The translations under genes and the position numbers were made by a program. From Tritrichomonas foetus (taxonomy: Eukaryota > Parabasalia > Tritrichomonadida > Tritrichomonadidae), in assembly GCA_001839685.1 (NCBI GenBank), contig MLAK01000968.1:1-42237 (forward strand): a DNA stretch of 42,237 nt, written 5' to 3'. Positions 25,485-35,259 of this stretch are shown piece by piece. Within the stretch, counting starts at the first letter, position 1. The number at the start of each line of letters is the position of its first letter. The notes beneath the pieces were generated by a model. It was not told the origin of the DNA. It made no database searches and saw only the letters and a list, made by a program, of their open reading frames with translations.

Positions 25485-27713
25485 TTAAGCATATTTAAGC
25501 CCAGTCATTGCGTTTATATTATGTAATGCAACAACAAGTGGATCATTTTTTGTTTGTATTGATTCAGGTCCAATACATTCTGTTAAAAGTGTTTCGAGTT
25601 CATCATCTTTCATTGCAATAATTCCTTCATAATCGAAGCCTCGACTTGTAGCAGCTCTTTTCAATGATGTTGCTCGGTCCAGTCCTGGTGCAAATCTTGT
25701 GGTTCCACTTCTAAGATGAACTAAGCTTGTTAATGGTTTATTATTATTTTCCACGATTCGGGTAGAAGTTGCGGAGAATTGAATTCCAAATTTAGCTGAA
25801 TATTGCTTTTTAATACTATCAATTCTCCTTGAATACTCAGGTTTACTTGTTATGGAGATCTTTGATAAACCTGTTTTAATATCATCATCAGGCCATTCGG
25901 CACTTTCTATGTTTGTATGTAAAATTTCTTCAAGTATCTCTAGGATGTTGTTAATTGAAGCTCCTGTTGAATCAAAAGATATAGCAATTAAGGTTTTTTC
26001 TATACAATTCTGAAGGAGTTCAATTCCAATATCACTAATTCTCTGACCATGCACATCAATACCTTTTATGACATCGCTGGTTGTAAACTTTCTCAATATA
26101 TCGTTAAATGGTATTCCATATGATGTTGGACCTTTTCCTCGCATTACAAATCTTTCAAGTGGAAGTGATTGTAGAGAAGCTGCAATGTAGCCAAATTTAG
26201 ATGTATCTTTTATCTGTAGGGAATATGAAATGTTTATATCCGATAAGAGTGGCTGATTCTTAATAAAGTTAAAAAATGACTCCAAATCCGAATCATCAAT
26301 ACTATTATTCATCCATGAAAATGTTTCAAGTGAATTAAAAACAAAATTAGAAATATTCGAATAGAATTTATGTAAATCATTTTGGGAAATTTGAAGTTGA
26401 TTGAATAATAAGTTTGAAGGTGTTGATGATGCTATTGATAATGCTTTAAAAAGTGATAACAATGATTCTGAAGTACACGTAGTTCGACTTAAATCAAGTT
26501 CATTTAACTGTTGAAAAGATGGTATTCCTGGAGAGGAAAGAGCATTTATAAAGTTACAATTTGTTAATTTCAATTTATTGATACCTGTTTCAAAAAGGTT
26601 AATTATTGGCAAAACATAATCAACCGCTAATTCTGATTTATTCACATAAACTTTTCTGAGTGGTTTATTTGACAATACAAAATTACTTCCCATTAATTGA
26701 ATAATAAGAAGTTGCAGTTTATCTTTTATTTGGATTCCACTGAATACCAAATCATTTATGTGACGAAAACATGGAGCATTAAATATCACATTAAAAAATG
26801 AGGTTAAATTGTAGTCATCAATAATTGGATCTTTGAGTTTCAAAACATAAATATTCCCCTTGTAATGCATTAAATCATTTAGAAAAGTTTTACAATACGG
26901 ATGTGTTAAATCACAATTTTTGAAACTTATTTTCTTTAAAGATGTGGAACAACAGTTTTGGAAAATAGGTTGAGAGTTTGATCCATTAATTACAACATTT
27001 TGAAAGGCCAATTTTTCTAATAGCCTATTTTCTTTAAGAATAATTCCAGTTTGCCTCATAAAGGCAACAAAATTTCCACGTTTTAAAGTTATTCCAAATT
27101 CTGCTGTCATTTTTGAAACTGCAGTAGTAAACTGTAGTAAATAAGGAGATGATAGAATATCAGATGTGTAAACAATTTCATTTTTAGCCTCAGCTAAAAT
27201 TTGATAAATTGACAAAATTTGTTCTGTCAATAAAACCAAATCTTCATTAATACATAAAGATAAGAATCTATCACCAAGAAGTGAAGTAGATTCAAATAAA
27301 AATGGTGATGTGTCAATCGCATTTTTCATTTCTGCATCAACATCCAAAAAAATATCTCCAAATAAAAATGTCCTAATTATATATGCATATGCAACTATTT
27401 TCGCTACATTCTTAGATACAATTTGAAGAGAAATATGATCACCTACGTAGAAAAGAATTGAATCCGTGTTTTTCACTGATATTTTTGTGAGTTCATTATA
27501 AGAAATTATTCGTGATGATCTATATCCAGAAGGGAATTTCTTTTTCCCTAACAGAAATATTCCAACAGAAGTAATTAATAAAAATCTACTCTGTTCTTGT
27601 TTGTGGCGATTGATCTTGATTACATTTTCGAATGAGATGAATTGAACCATTGAAAGCTTTAGGATTGGATGACTCTGTGAGATTTGATCTCGTTCAGTTT
27701 CTATTATCGACAT
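25485..27713 (-). CDS. leucine-rich-repeat protein with N-terminal PH-like region (CARMIL-like layout)
   Basis: This 742-residue protein belongs to the large trichomonad leucine-rich-repeat group. Residues about 20-130 look like a PH-type domain (FENVIKINRHKQEQSRFLLI, then GIFLLGKKKFPSGYRSSRII and a conserved hydrophobic core). Residues about 240-600 contain irregular ribonuclease-inhibitor-like LRRs: LEKLAFQNVVING, LKKISFKNCDL, INKLKLTNCNFI, LNELDLSRTTCTSESLLSLF and LETFSWMNNSIDDSDLESFF. The C-terminal 100 residues are polar. PH plus LRR is the order seen in CARMIL proteins, which act on actin capping, but the C-terminal capping-protein motif was not recognised, so function stays open. The frame is open 13 codons further upstream only from a GTG; the ATG at 27713 is used, with a good initiator 24 nt upstream. 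Confidence 0.65.
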   Translation of the reverse strand: MSIIETERDQISQSHPILKLSMVQFISFENVIKINRHKQEQSRFLLITSVGIFLLGKKKFPSGYRSSRIISYNELTKISVKNTDSILFYVGDHISLQIVSKNVAKIVAYAYIIRTFLFGDIFLDVDAEMKNAIDTSPFLFESTSLLGDRFLSLCINEDLVLLTEQILSIYQILAEAKNEIVYTSDILSSPYLLQFTTAVSKMTAEFGITLKRGNFVAFMRQTGIILKENRLLEKLAFQNVVINGSNSQPIFQNCCSTSLKKISFKNCDLTHPYCKTFLNDLMHYKGNIYVLKLKDPIIDDYNLTSFFNVIFNAPCFRHINDLVFSGIQIKDKLQLLIIQLMGSNFVLSNKPLRKVYVNKSELAVDYVLPIINLFETGINKLKLTNCNFINALSSPGIPSFQQLNELDLSRTTCTSESLLSLFKALSIASSTPSNLLFNQLQISQNDLHKFYSNISNFVFNSLETFSWMNNSIDDSDLESFFNFIKNQPLLSDINISYSLQIKDTSKFGYIAASLQSLPLERFVMRGKGPTSYGIPFNDILRKFTTSDVIKGIDVHGQRISDIGIELLQNCIEKTLIAISFDSTGASINNILEILEEILHTNIESAEWPDDDIKTGLSKISITSKPEYSRRIDSIKKQYSAKFGIQFSATSTRIVENNNKPLTSLVHLRSGTTRFAPGLDRATSLKRAATSRGFDYEGIIAMKDDELETLLTECIGPESIQTKNDPLVVALHNINAMTGLKYA

Positions 27714-28116
27714 ATTTTGATATGATATAATTTTCTGTGAATATCTCTTCACATCTCAATTGGCCGATACTTTTAAATTTTTTGATAAACATGTTTTCCG
27801 GCCCTAATAATTAATAGTATTATTTAAAAACGGGCAATTAATTAGTTCACATAGCTATTATAAATATACCTAAGTAAAAGTTATCAATATTTATTCTTCA
27901 TGGAAATATTGAACGATTTTCGAAATATGAAGATATAGCGGGTCAAATTGATTTAACTTAATTTGAATGATCATACGTGATGTATTCTCTCAAAAATTTC
28001 TCAGTATTTTAAGGTAAAATATTTATGAGAATTAAAATATTCGAGAAAGACTAAAATCAAGTTTATTAGAAAGAAATAATCATATTCGCGCTTTTAATAT
28101 GGTAATCCACTGCGAG
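27714..28116. other. intergenic region upstream of the LRR gene
   Basis: This 403-bp AT-rich spacer holds the 5' side of the LRR gene and the 3' side of the solenoid gene. A candidate initiator is listed separately; nothing else was seen. Confidence 0.4.
27736..27740 (-). promoter_or_regulatory. candidate initiator (TCACA) of the LRR gene
   Basis: TCACA fits the trichomonad Inr TCA(+1)-Py-T/A. The predicted start A lies about 24 nt from the ATG at 27713. It also supports choosing that ATG rather than the upstream GTG at 27752, which would precede the transcript. Confidence 0.4.
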
Positions 28117-31100
28117 TTACTCGGCATTTTCTTCAGCTGGTTGCTGTTGTTCTTCAACTGGTTGTTGCTGTTCTTCTTCGGCTGGTTGTTGTTCTTCTTC
28201 AACTGTCTGTTGCTGTTCTTCTTCAACTGGTTGTTGTTGTTCTTCTTCAACTGGTTGTTGTTGTTCTTCTTCAACTTGCTGTTGTTGTTCTTCTTCAACT
28301 TGCTGTTGTTGTTCTTCTTCAACTGGTTGTTGTTCTTCTTCTTCAACTTGCTGTTGCTGTTCTTCTTCAGCTGGTTGCTGTTCTTCTTCAACTGGTTGTT
28401 GCTGTTGTTCTTCAACTGGTTGCCGTTCTTCTTCTTCAACTGATTGGGATTTTGGTTCTGGTTGTACTTTTGTTAGTTGAGCTTCTGGAACATTAGCTTC
28501 TTTTGTATTTTGAATCTTTAATGAAATAAATATGGATTTCTCATCATTAGGATTGTAGAATGCATCAATTTTTTGTTCATCATCAAACATCATCTTTTTA
28601 GGATTGTGATAATCCATACATTTATGCACGAGTTCTTCCATTTCTGCCGCAACTAGTAAAGTTTCAAGCTTTCTAAAGATAAGAATTATTGATGAAAACT
28701 TTCCTTTGTTCATGAATTCCTTATCAAGGACAATTTCAGCAATATCTACAATACTACTATTCTTTGTGAGAACAGTGAATACATCATTTGTGAAATCAAT
28801 TGAAGCACCTTCACTTGTTGCTGCTTCTAGTAAAACTTTCACAAAGTCTTTTTTAGCACTTGCAGCATCTGGCCATGCACGACTTTCATAAAAATCACTA
28901 TCACATAAAAGACTAATTGGTTTAAACATTAAGATGGATTCACCATTATGTGGACCAATTTCGGTATGTGATCCCATAATGGTTTGTAAATCTGTAAATC
29001 CTAACCTAAGCTTAGTATAATTTGTTGCCTGTTTCCATGGTTCCATCGAAATTTTGCTCATTCCAAAGTAACAGAGATCTGGAAATACGGTATGCTCTTT
29101 CAAGCTTTTATAAAGCAATAAAACAGTAGATTTCATATCACTACTAATATTTGCCTTTCTCTTCTTCCAAACAGATCTAAAGAATGCTCTCATGAATGAA
29201 GGTGGCTTATAATTCAAGAATTCTGTCATAACTTCATCTGCATCAATATATTCTTTAGCATGGATCATGATATATCTTGAGAAATCAGCACATCTTCCAA
29301 CTCTCTTATGAATTAAATGTATGATATGCGTGTATTGTTCATCTGATGATGCAAGATTAACTAAAATTGTAATGAATGGGAAAGTTAAATCACCTTCTAA
29401 TTTATCTAAAACCGAAATAATTGAATCAATGATTCCTGATCCAATAAAGAGCGGCTTTTGCATTTCTGTTGTATCAGTGAACATTAATAATCTTTGGTTC
29501 AAATCATAGTTAGTTGGAAGTAAGCGAGTGCATTTCATTTCTGCGCGATTAAACAAAAATGAAGTTGAAATAGAAGTTACAAAGAGTGAATAAGCTGAAT
29601 AATTTTGATTTTCACTAATAATTTGAAGTGCTTCAGCAATAATATTCGGTGTTTCAGTAACATCTGAAAATTCCGAAAGAACAATCAAATTATTTAATTT
29701 CTGGAATGCTGCTTTATCGGTTCCGATGATTGAACGGATGAATTGCCAATTCATTCCAGTTTCACTTCCATAAAGTTGGACTATTGCTTCATTTGAATGA
29801 TCATAGTATCCAAGAGTATCCAAACTGCTGTTTATAAATTGATTGACTTCATCATTCCTTTCTGTAACAAAGTTTAAAACAAGCGATCCAGCAAAGATTG
29901 AAAGTTCATCATCTCTGATCACTTTTATGACAGTAATCCATTTTTCACTGGCAACAGGAATCTTATGAGTGTGAGCATAAGTAAGGAAACCGATTGTCAT
30001 TCTGATATCGTCAGAATTTGAAAGTGCAAATTCTTCAATATTAGTTATAGTTGATGGCAATTCATATTTTGAGTGCCACAAGTAACTAATGACTCCAAAC
30101 ATTGTAGGTGGTTCATATGTATGTGTTGCTGGGCCTTCACGAATTGATGGATTAGGATGGAATTCAAAAATAAGCGGCTCAGGGATTGCAACAACATTAA
30201 ATTTCGGCTCTTCATGCTCTATTCCCTTTAATTTGTGGTAAATTCTAAGATGTGTATCATCAAGGAAACGAGTTTCAGTTATGTCTGAAATATTTCCAGC
30301 TAATTCTGCATCAGAAACTTTAATTTGCCAACTATTAAATTTGAAGAATGAACGACATTCATTGACCCATTCGCTATGTTTTTCATCAACGAAGTAAAGA
30401 AATGTTGTCATTTTCGGAAGAGGTTGAGCTAATGCAGAGCTATATTCAGATGCAAGATCAATATCTTTTGAAACTGCATCAATTAAGGCTCTGCTGTGTT
30501 CATTTATTGCTGCTTCTAAGCCAAAACAGGTAATAAGTGCTCGGATAAATCTTGGTGAATCAATCATTGAGAAGTGTTCGTCAAAGTAAAGTTTCATTTG
30601 TTCATTATATATTATTTTCCTTTCTGCAGACATTGGAACTTTTTCTTCTTGAACATCTTTATGAAGCGAAACAACGATATCAGCTGTTATTCCAGGTGCC
30701 GATGAGCTTAAAACTCTACAAATCATAGTCATTGCAACAACAAGTGAATCAGTTAAAGTAACATTATCTTTTAATATCAGTAAAGCATGAAGAAGTGAAT
30801 TTAAAATTTGACCAAATGATGAGTCAATTACATTATGGTGAATATTTAAGTATAAATCAGTCAATTCATCAGGTTTTAACCAATTCGTATTTTCAAAATT
30901 TAAATTAAGTTTCATTTTTTCGAAATTAAGAAGGTTTGAAAATCCCATTTGATCAGCAAACGCTTTTAATAATGTGAAAACTGACGTAAATCCAAGTGGA
31001 CCTGCAATTGTTGGATTTTGGCATAAAACATCAATGACATATGATAGATTTTCAGGTAATACTAGGTTATATGAAAGAAGTTCAAGAATAAAATCGGTCT

Positions 31101-32490
31101 TAATATTATCAAATAAATAAAGATTCAATTGGCAATAATCGTTAAACCAATCAAGTTTTTGAAAATCAATTGTTACATGGAAGTTAGTAATTAACTGTTT
31201 TAATTCAAGATTGTATTCTTTTGTATGTTGACCTGATGTTAAACTATAAACATATTTCATTAATTTTTCTCGATCAGATGTAAAGCTCAATAAACGAATA
31301 ATCAATAATTGAAGTTTTTCAGTTTTTGGGATTGGATTGAATATTCTTTCGTAAACTTGCTTGTATTTGTTTTCATCAATTGAACGAAGAATGTCAGAAT
31401 ATTCAACCATTACTCTAAGTAATTCAGCAAATGGTTTTGTTGCTCTTTTGGCTGTAATTTCGAATAAAATGTCATAAATGTGAGATTTTGCATCATCTTC
31501 ATCAATATGGAAGATAAATGAACGCAAAATTGATCGTTGATATTCAGGATTACTTAAATCATAAAAAACTTTAATATTTTCGTATTTTACAAGTTTCTTT
31601 GTCTCAGCTTTTGCTAAAGCTTCAAAAATATAAGTTTTCATTTCATTATTTTCATCTTTGTTCATTCTTTGTGTCAAATTTCGAATTACTGGCCATATTG
31701 CATCATGTGAAGATTCGTCAAGCATATCAATCAATAAAATTAAAGTTTTAAGGACATATTTTATATCTTGAGCTTCATTAAACATAATAGTATCTCCAAT
31801 TTTAGCCAAAAGTGGAAGTATATCGAAATTGCAATTAGTTTTTTTCAAAAAATCATAAAAGAAATCAAATGGCGATGAAAGAGCTAAAATTGGGACAATT
31901 TCTTGTGGATTCTTTTTAAAAAGTTCTAATGCTGGTTTTGTAGATTCTGATGTTGTTGAAAATAAAACCAAATCGATAATATCATCAACTTCTAAATAAT
32001 TTAAGAGAATTGGCCATATTTTCTGATTTATATCAATAAGACATTTCGGATTACAAGCAAAGATTAATTTCTTTAAAAATGGAATCTCCTCGATTTGTTC
32101 ACTGATCGATAAAGTTTCAAATAAATATGACATAGTATCAAGTAAATAAGGGACGACTGATGGCTTTTGAATAGTCTCATATAATTTCTTCAATAATTCA
32201 AGGAGATACTTTGGACAATATGAAATGCACGTGGCTAGCCAAATATGAAGATATTTAACAAGCTCGTCTCTAAAACGAACATTCTGGCATTCAATGAGTG
32301 GAAGTAAACGAGAAATTAATATTTCGATTAATTCTGGGCGAAAGTCTTTGGAATTGAACATGAAAAATGTTTTCTTGAAATTCATGTAAAGAGATTCGAG
32401 ATCCATAAAAGCTTCCTTGAAAGCTTCATCTTTGCATAAGCTGACAATTCCGCTAATCGTATTTTTGAGCATTAATGGAGTCGTTTCCAT
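28117..32490 (-). CDS. large alpha-solenoid (ARM/HEAT-like) protein with Glu/Gln repeat tail, family not recognised
   Basis: This is a 1,457-residue protein. From residue 1 to about 1,340 it is an almost unbroken series of amphipathic helices in ARM/HEAT-like pairs, for example RPELIEILISRLLPLIECQN, FRDELVKYLHIWLATCISYC and PYLLDTMSYLFETLSISEQI. There is no membrane span, signal peptide, catalytic motif or coiled coil that I can name. A central less regular section (about 750-830, EPLIFEFHPNPSIREGPATH) breaks the solenoid. The last ~108 residues are a low-complexity tail of 7-9-residue units of the form (P/V)(V/A)EEEQQQ. Such solenoids usually scaffold large complexes, but I do not recognise the family and give no function. 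The start is the first ATG, with a perfect initiator match 10 nt upstream. The gene is divergent from the RCC1-kinase gene. Confidence 0.6.
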   Translation of the reverse strand: METTPLMLKNTISGIVSLCKDEAFKEAFMDLESLYMNFKKTFFMFNSKDFRPELIEILISRLLPLIECQNVRFRDELVKYLHIWLATCISYCPKYLLELLKKLYETIQKPSVVPYLLDTMSYLFETLSISEQIEEIPFLKKLIFACNPKCLIDINQKIWPILLNYLEVDDIIDLVLFSTTSESTKPALELFKKNPQEIVPILALSSPFDFFYDFLKKTNCNFDILPLLAKIGDTIMFNEAQDIKYVLKTLILLIDMLDESSHDAIWPVIRNLTQRMNKDENNEMKTYIFEALAKAETKKLVKYENIKVFYDLSNPEYQRSILRSFIFHIDEDDAKSHIYDILFEITAKRATKPFAELLRVMVEYSDILRSIDENKYKQVYERIFNPIPKTEKLQLLIIRLLSFTSDREKLMKYVYSLTSGQHTKEYNLELKQLITNFHVTIDFQKLDWFNDYCQLNLYLFDNIKTDFILELLSYNLVLPENLSYVIDVLCQNPTIAGPLGFTSVFTLLKAFADQMGFSNLLNFEKMKLNLNFENTNWLKPDELTDLYLNIHHNVIDSSFGQILNSLLHALLILKDNVTLTDSLVVAMTMICRVLSSSAPGITADIVVSLHKDVQEEKVPMSAERKIIYNEQMKLYFDEHFSMIDSPRFIRALITCFGLEAAINEHSRALIDAVSKDIDLASEYSSALAQPLPKMTTFLYFVDEKHSEWVNECRSFFKFNSWQIKVSDAELAGNISDITETRFLDDTHLRIYHKLKGIEHEEPKFNVVAIPEPLIFEFHPNPSIREGPATHTYEPPTMFGVISYLWHSKYELPSTITNIEEFALSNSDDIRMTIGFLTYAHTHKIPVASEKWITVIKVIRDDELSIFAGSLVLNFVTERNDEVNQFINSSLDTLGYYDHSNEAIVQLYGSETGMNWQFIRSIIGTDKAAFQKLNNLIVLSEFSDVTETPNIIAEALQIISENQNYSAYSLFVTSISTSFLFNRAEMKCTRLLPTNYDLNQRLLMFTDTTEMQKPLFIGSGIIDSIISVLDKLEGDLTFPFITILVNLASSDEQYTHIIHLIHKRVGRCADFSRYIMIHAKEYIDADEVMTEFLNYKPPSFMRAFFRSVWKKRKANISSDMKSTVLLLYKSLKEHTVFPDLCYFGMSKISMEPWKQATNYTKLRLGFTDLQTIMGSHTEIGPHNGESILMFKPISLLCDSDFYESRAWPDAASAKKDFVKVLLEAATSEGASIDFTNDVFTVLTKNSSIVDIAEIVLDKEFMNKGKFSSIILIFRKLETLLVAAEMEELVHKCMDYHNPKKMMFDDEQKIDAFYNPNDEKSIFISLKIQNTKEANVPEAQLTKVQPEPKSQSVEEEERQPVEEQQQQPVEEEQQPAEEEQQQQVEEEEQQPVEEEQQQQVEEEQQQQVEEEQQQPVEEEQQQPVEEEQQQTVEEEQQPAEEEQQQPVEEQQQPAEENAE
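28120..28443 (-). repeat. coding tandem repeat (VEEEQQQ-type) at the C-terminus of the solenoid protein
   Basis: About 14 imperfect units of 21-27 bp encode (P/T)VEEEQQQ or PAEEEQQ. Unit length varies in whole codons, so the frame is kept. The opposite strand is open for 114 codons (Phe/Leu/Trp-rich); this is only the shadow of the repeat. Glu/Gln low-complexity tails of this sort vary in length between isolates. Confidence 0.85.
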
Positions 32491-32498
32491 TTGCGTGA

Positions 32499-32503
32499 AA
32501 TGA
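32499..32503 (-). promoter_or_regulatory. candidate initiator (TCATT) of the solenoid gene
   Basis: TCATT on the minus strand is an exact match to the trichomonad Inr, with the predicted start A about 10 nt before the ATG at 32490. This spacing is typical of the very short 5' leaders in trichomonads. Confidence 0.5.
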
Positions 32504-32656
32504 TTTTTTATTCGTCGATCGTAAACTTGAACTTTTTGAATTCAAGGATAAATATTTCAAAATTCGATCATTTTTTAAAATTCTATTAACTCAAAAGTAA
32601 CGCTTTATATTTCACCATAATTTCACCATTAACAGCATGTACTCCTTTGAAAAAAA

Positions 32657-34822
32657 ATGTCACATCTCAAAAACTGGAAACTACTTGTAACAGGTTACTA
32701 TCTTGACAGTCAACTTGGAGAGAATCATTCAATCCCAACACCTGTTGAAAATTTGGATCAAACATCCATCAAATGCATTTCTATTGGTGATTCATTTTGC
32801 GTTGCTCTTTACAAAGATGGCTCTGTTTTGGGGTGGGGAAAAACCTTTAAAGGATGCTTCGGTTTTCCAAGAGAAATTGAAGAAGTGAGTATTCCTACGA
32901 AAATAAACGGTCTCCCTAAAATTATTGATGTTAAATGTGGTTCTTTCTTCACTCTATTCCTCACTGAAGAAAAAACAGTCCTTATTGCATCAAGAGAAAA
33001 CAAACACAATATTTTTGAAAAAATAAAGATTGAAGAGCCTGCAGTTGCCCTCTTTGGCTTTCAGGATCCATGGATTGTTGGTGAGAGTGGAACTGTTTAC
33101 TTTTATGATTATGAAGAAACACAAAAAATCAAAAAGTTTGGTCCTTTCCCAGGTGGAGTTCCCAAACAAATTATATCGATTTGTTTTTCAGCGATTTTAA
33201 TCACATCATCAGGTGATGCTCTGGGAATGTCTATGAAGAAATTTCGGCCACGATATTTTGAAGATACTCAAGTTGTTTGTAAAAATGCAGATAATTTTTC
33301 ACAGATTAAAAGTCTTCGTGGTGTGAAAATCAAAAAAATATCTGGAAATTTTGAACATTATTTCGCTCTTTCAGAAGATAACAATGTCTTTGTATGGGGA
33401 GGAAATTGTAATGGAGAGCTCGGTTTAGGAGACATGAAAGACAGGTGTTCTGGTTTTGTTCCTTTAATTACTTTAGGAAATTCGAAAGTTGTTGACATTG
33501 CTGCAGGATATGATCATTCTATTCTTGTTGATTCATCAGGGCATGTATGGGGATTTGGATGTGGAGACAATGGTGCAACATTTCTCGGTAAAGAAAAAGG
33601 TCCTTTATCAAAAATTGTTGAAGGTGTAGTTGCAGCCCACTGTTCAAATGGTTTTTCACTTGTGGAACTAGGAGAATCACCTCTTTGTGAAGCAGGAACA
33701 CTAAATTTATTTAATAAAAATTCTTTGAAAGAAGAGTCAACAAACAATGAAATTCTTATTGCCGAAAATAAAAAAGTGAAAATCGAAAATTCTCAATTGA
33801 GAAGTGAAATTTTATCAAAAGAAGAGCAAATTCGTCATTTAGAAAAAATGCTTTCTCAATCAACAGAAGAATTAAAATTACTGAAGAAAGAGTTTTTAGT
33901 TGATAAGAATATTAGAAAAGAAAATGAGAAAATGAAAATGATAAATCAATCTCAAAATTTAGAAATTTCCAAACTTAAACAACAAATCGAAGGTTTAAAA
34001 AGTAAAAAGAAAACTATTGAAAAGCAAAGTTCAATAGTAAATTCAACATTAAAAATGAAAATTTTTTCTCAAGAAGAAATCGAAAATTTTCATAAAATTG
34101 GAACAATTGGAAAAGGGGCAACATCAAAGGTTTATAAAATTTCACGGGAGGAATTCTATTCTTTGAAAATTCTCAAATTCTACTCAAACACTGATAATGA
34201 GGGTGAATATGACGATGAAAATATAGATTCAAATAAGTTTAATCATATCAAACATTTTATGAATGAATATGAAATAATGAGTCAAATTTCACATCCAAAT
34301 ATTATAAAAACTTTTGGAATTTGCTATGGAGATGAAATAAGTTCACCATCAATTTTGCTTGAATATTGTCCAACTAATCTGAAAAAATCTATTAAAAAAT
34401 TAACACAAGAAGAAATCAAACAAATTATTGAAGAAATTATTTCTGGAATGCTCCATCTTCATGAAATTGGAATTATTCATCGCGATTTGAAACCAGAAAA
34501 TATTTTATTGGATTCAGAAAATCATGTTAAAATTTGTGATTTTGGCCTTTCTACAGTTTCATCTGAAACAACACATACTGGCGGCATTGGTACCCTTGCC
34601 TACATGTCACCTGAAATTTTAAATGAAGAAGAGCATTATACTAACAAAGTTGATGTTTACTCCTTTGGAATTGTTCTATATTTCATTTTAACGCAAGGTT
34701 CACTTCCAAAACTATCAATTGCGAAAATTTCACGAGGTCAAAGAATTCCAATCCCATCAACTATAGATGACTTCTACAGAACAATTATCGAAAAATGCTT
34801 ATCATCTTACCCAAATGATTGA
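32657..34822 (+). CDS. RCC1-repeat / coiled-coil / protein kinase fusion, ended by TGA inside kinase subdomain XI
   Basis: This 721-residue product has RCC1-like blades in about residues 1-355 (LGWGKTFKGCFGFP, VFVWGGNCNGELGLGDMKDR, VWGFGCGDNGA), a coiled coil at about 365-465 and a C-terminal kinase domain from about 474. The kinase has its working motifs: the G-loop IGKGATSKVY (about 482), K504, HRDLKPEN (HRD 608-610), DFG 628-630 and TGGIGTLAYMSPEIL. The wording suits a TKL-like Ser/Thr kinase. The product ends at ...CLSSYPND, exactly where the invariant Arg of subdomain XI should stand; the TGA at 34820-34822 is one base from CGA, and the frame goes on with the end of a kinase domain. Known fusions of RCC1 with NEK kinases have the reverse order (kinase first). 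The start is the first ATG. Confidence 0.88.
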   Translation: MSHLKNWKLLVTGYYLDSQLGENHSIPTPVENLDQTSIKCISIGDSFCVALYKDGSVLGWGKTFKGCFGFPREIEEVSIPTKINGLPKIIDVKCGSFFTLFLTEEKTVLIASRENKHNIFEKIKIEEPAVALFGFQDPWIVGESGTVYFYDYEETQKIKKFGPFPGGVPKQIISICFSAILITSSGDALGMSMKKFRPRYFEDTQVVCKNADNFSQIKSLRGVKIKKISGNFEHYFALSEDNNVFVWGGNCNGELGLGDMKDRCSGFVPLITLGNSKVVDIAAGYDHSILVDSSGHVWGFGCGDNGATFLGKEKGPLSKIVEGVVAAHCSNGFSLVELGESPLCEAGTLNLFNKNSLKEESTNNEILIAENKKVKIENSQLRSEILSKEEQIRHLEKMLSQSTEELKLLKKEFLVDKNIRKENEKMKMINQSQNLEISKLKQQIEGLKSKKKTIEKQSSIVNSTLKMKIFSQEEIENFHKIGTIGKGATSKVYKISREEFYSLKILKFYSNTDNEGEYDDENIDSNKFNHIKHFMNEYEIMSQISHPNIIKTFGICYGDEISSPSILLEYCPTNLKKSIKKLTQEEIKQIIEEIISGMLHLHEIGIIHRDLKPENILLDSENHVKICDFGLSTVSSETTHTGGIGTLAYMSPEILNEEEHYTNKVDVYSFGIVLYFILTQGSLPKLSIAKISRGQRIPIPSTIDDFYRTIIEKCLSSYPND

Positions 34823-34870
34823 CAAACTTTCGCTGAGCTTCATCAAATAGTGCACCTTAGTGCAATATAG
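34823..34870 (+). other. in-frame continuation of the kinase domain after the TGA
   Basis: Directly after the TGA the same frame reads QTFAELHQIVHLSAI and a TAG (34868-34870). Kinases commonly end 'DP-x-x-R-P-T/S-F-x-E-L/I', so this stretch is what should follow the missing Arg. With the TGA read as Arg (CGA) the protein would be 737 residues. Confidence 0.8.
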
Positions 34871-35259
34871 TCCATCATTTTTCATTATACTAATGATTCT
34901 ACTCAAAATAAAACAATTTTTTGATTTCATTTCATTTTTGATATAAGTAAAGAGAATAAAAAAGCCAATTATTCTCTCTGTCTATCTTCCAATTGACAAA
35001 TATTATGGCCGAATTCCTCATCTAAAGAATAATAAAAGATGATTTATAATTTTCACGAAACATGAATCTTAAACAAAGAAATCATTCGATTGTCTGGTTA
35101 GGGATTATTTATCTTGGCAAATATTTTCTCCTCTCAGAATCTAAGTCTCAGATAACAGGTGCCATTTTTCAATCATGATTAAATAAAAATCATTAAATAA
35201 TTATTTTTTTTAATACTTACGATACATTTTATAAATAAAGAAGGGAAAAAAGCTAAACC
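34871..35259. other. spacer between the RCC1-kinase and MED21 genes
   Basis: 389 bp of AT-rich sequence between convergent genes. Nothing recognised. Confidence 0.4.

Noticed and set aside
28122..28440. CRISPR-like array
   Set aside because: The regular spacing is a coding low-complexity repeat in a eukaryotic gene; there are no unique spacers or conserved palindromic repeats.
28099..28443. 114-codon Phe/Leu/Trp-rich open frame on the plus strand
   Set aside because: It is the antisense of the EEEQQQ coding repeat; repeats with a period in whole codons leave several frames open.
34820..34822. TGA as a sense codon in this organism
   Set aside because: HBS1 and MED21 end naturally at TGA and no other frame here contains an internal TGA, so a general reassignment is not supported. 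A local read-through remains open.
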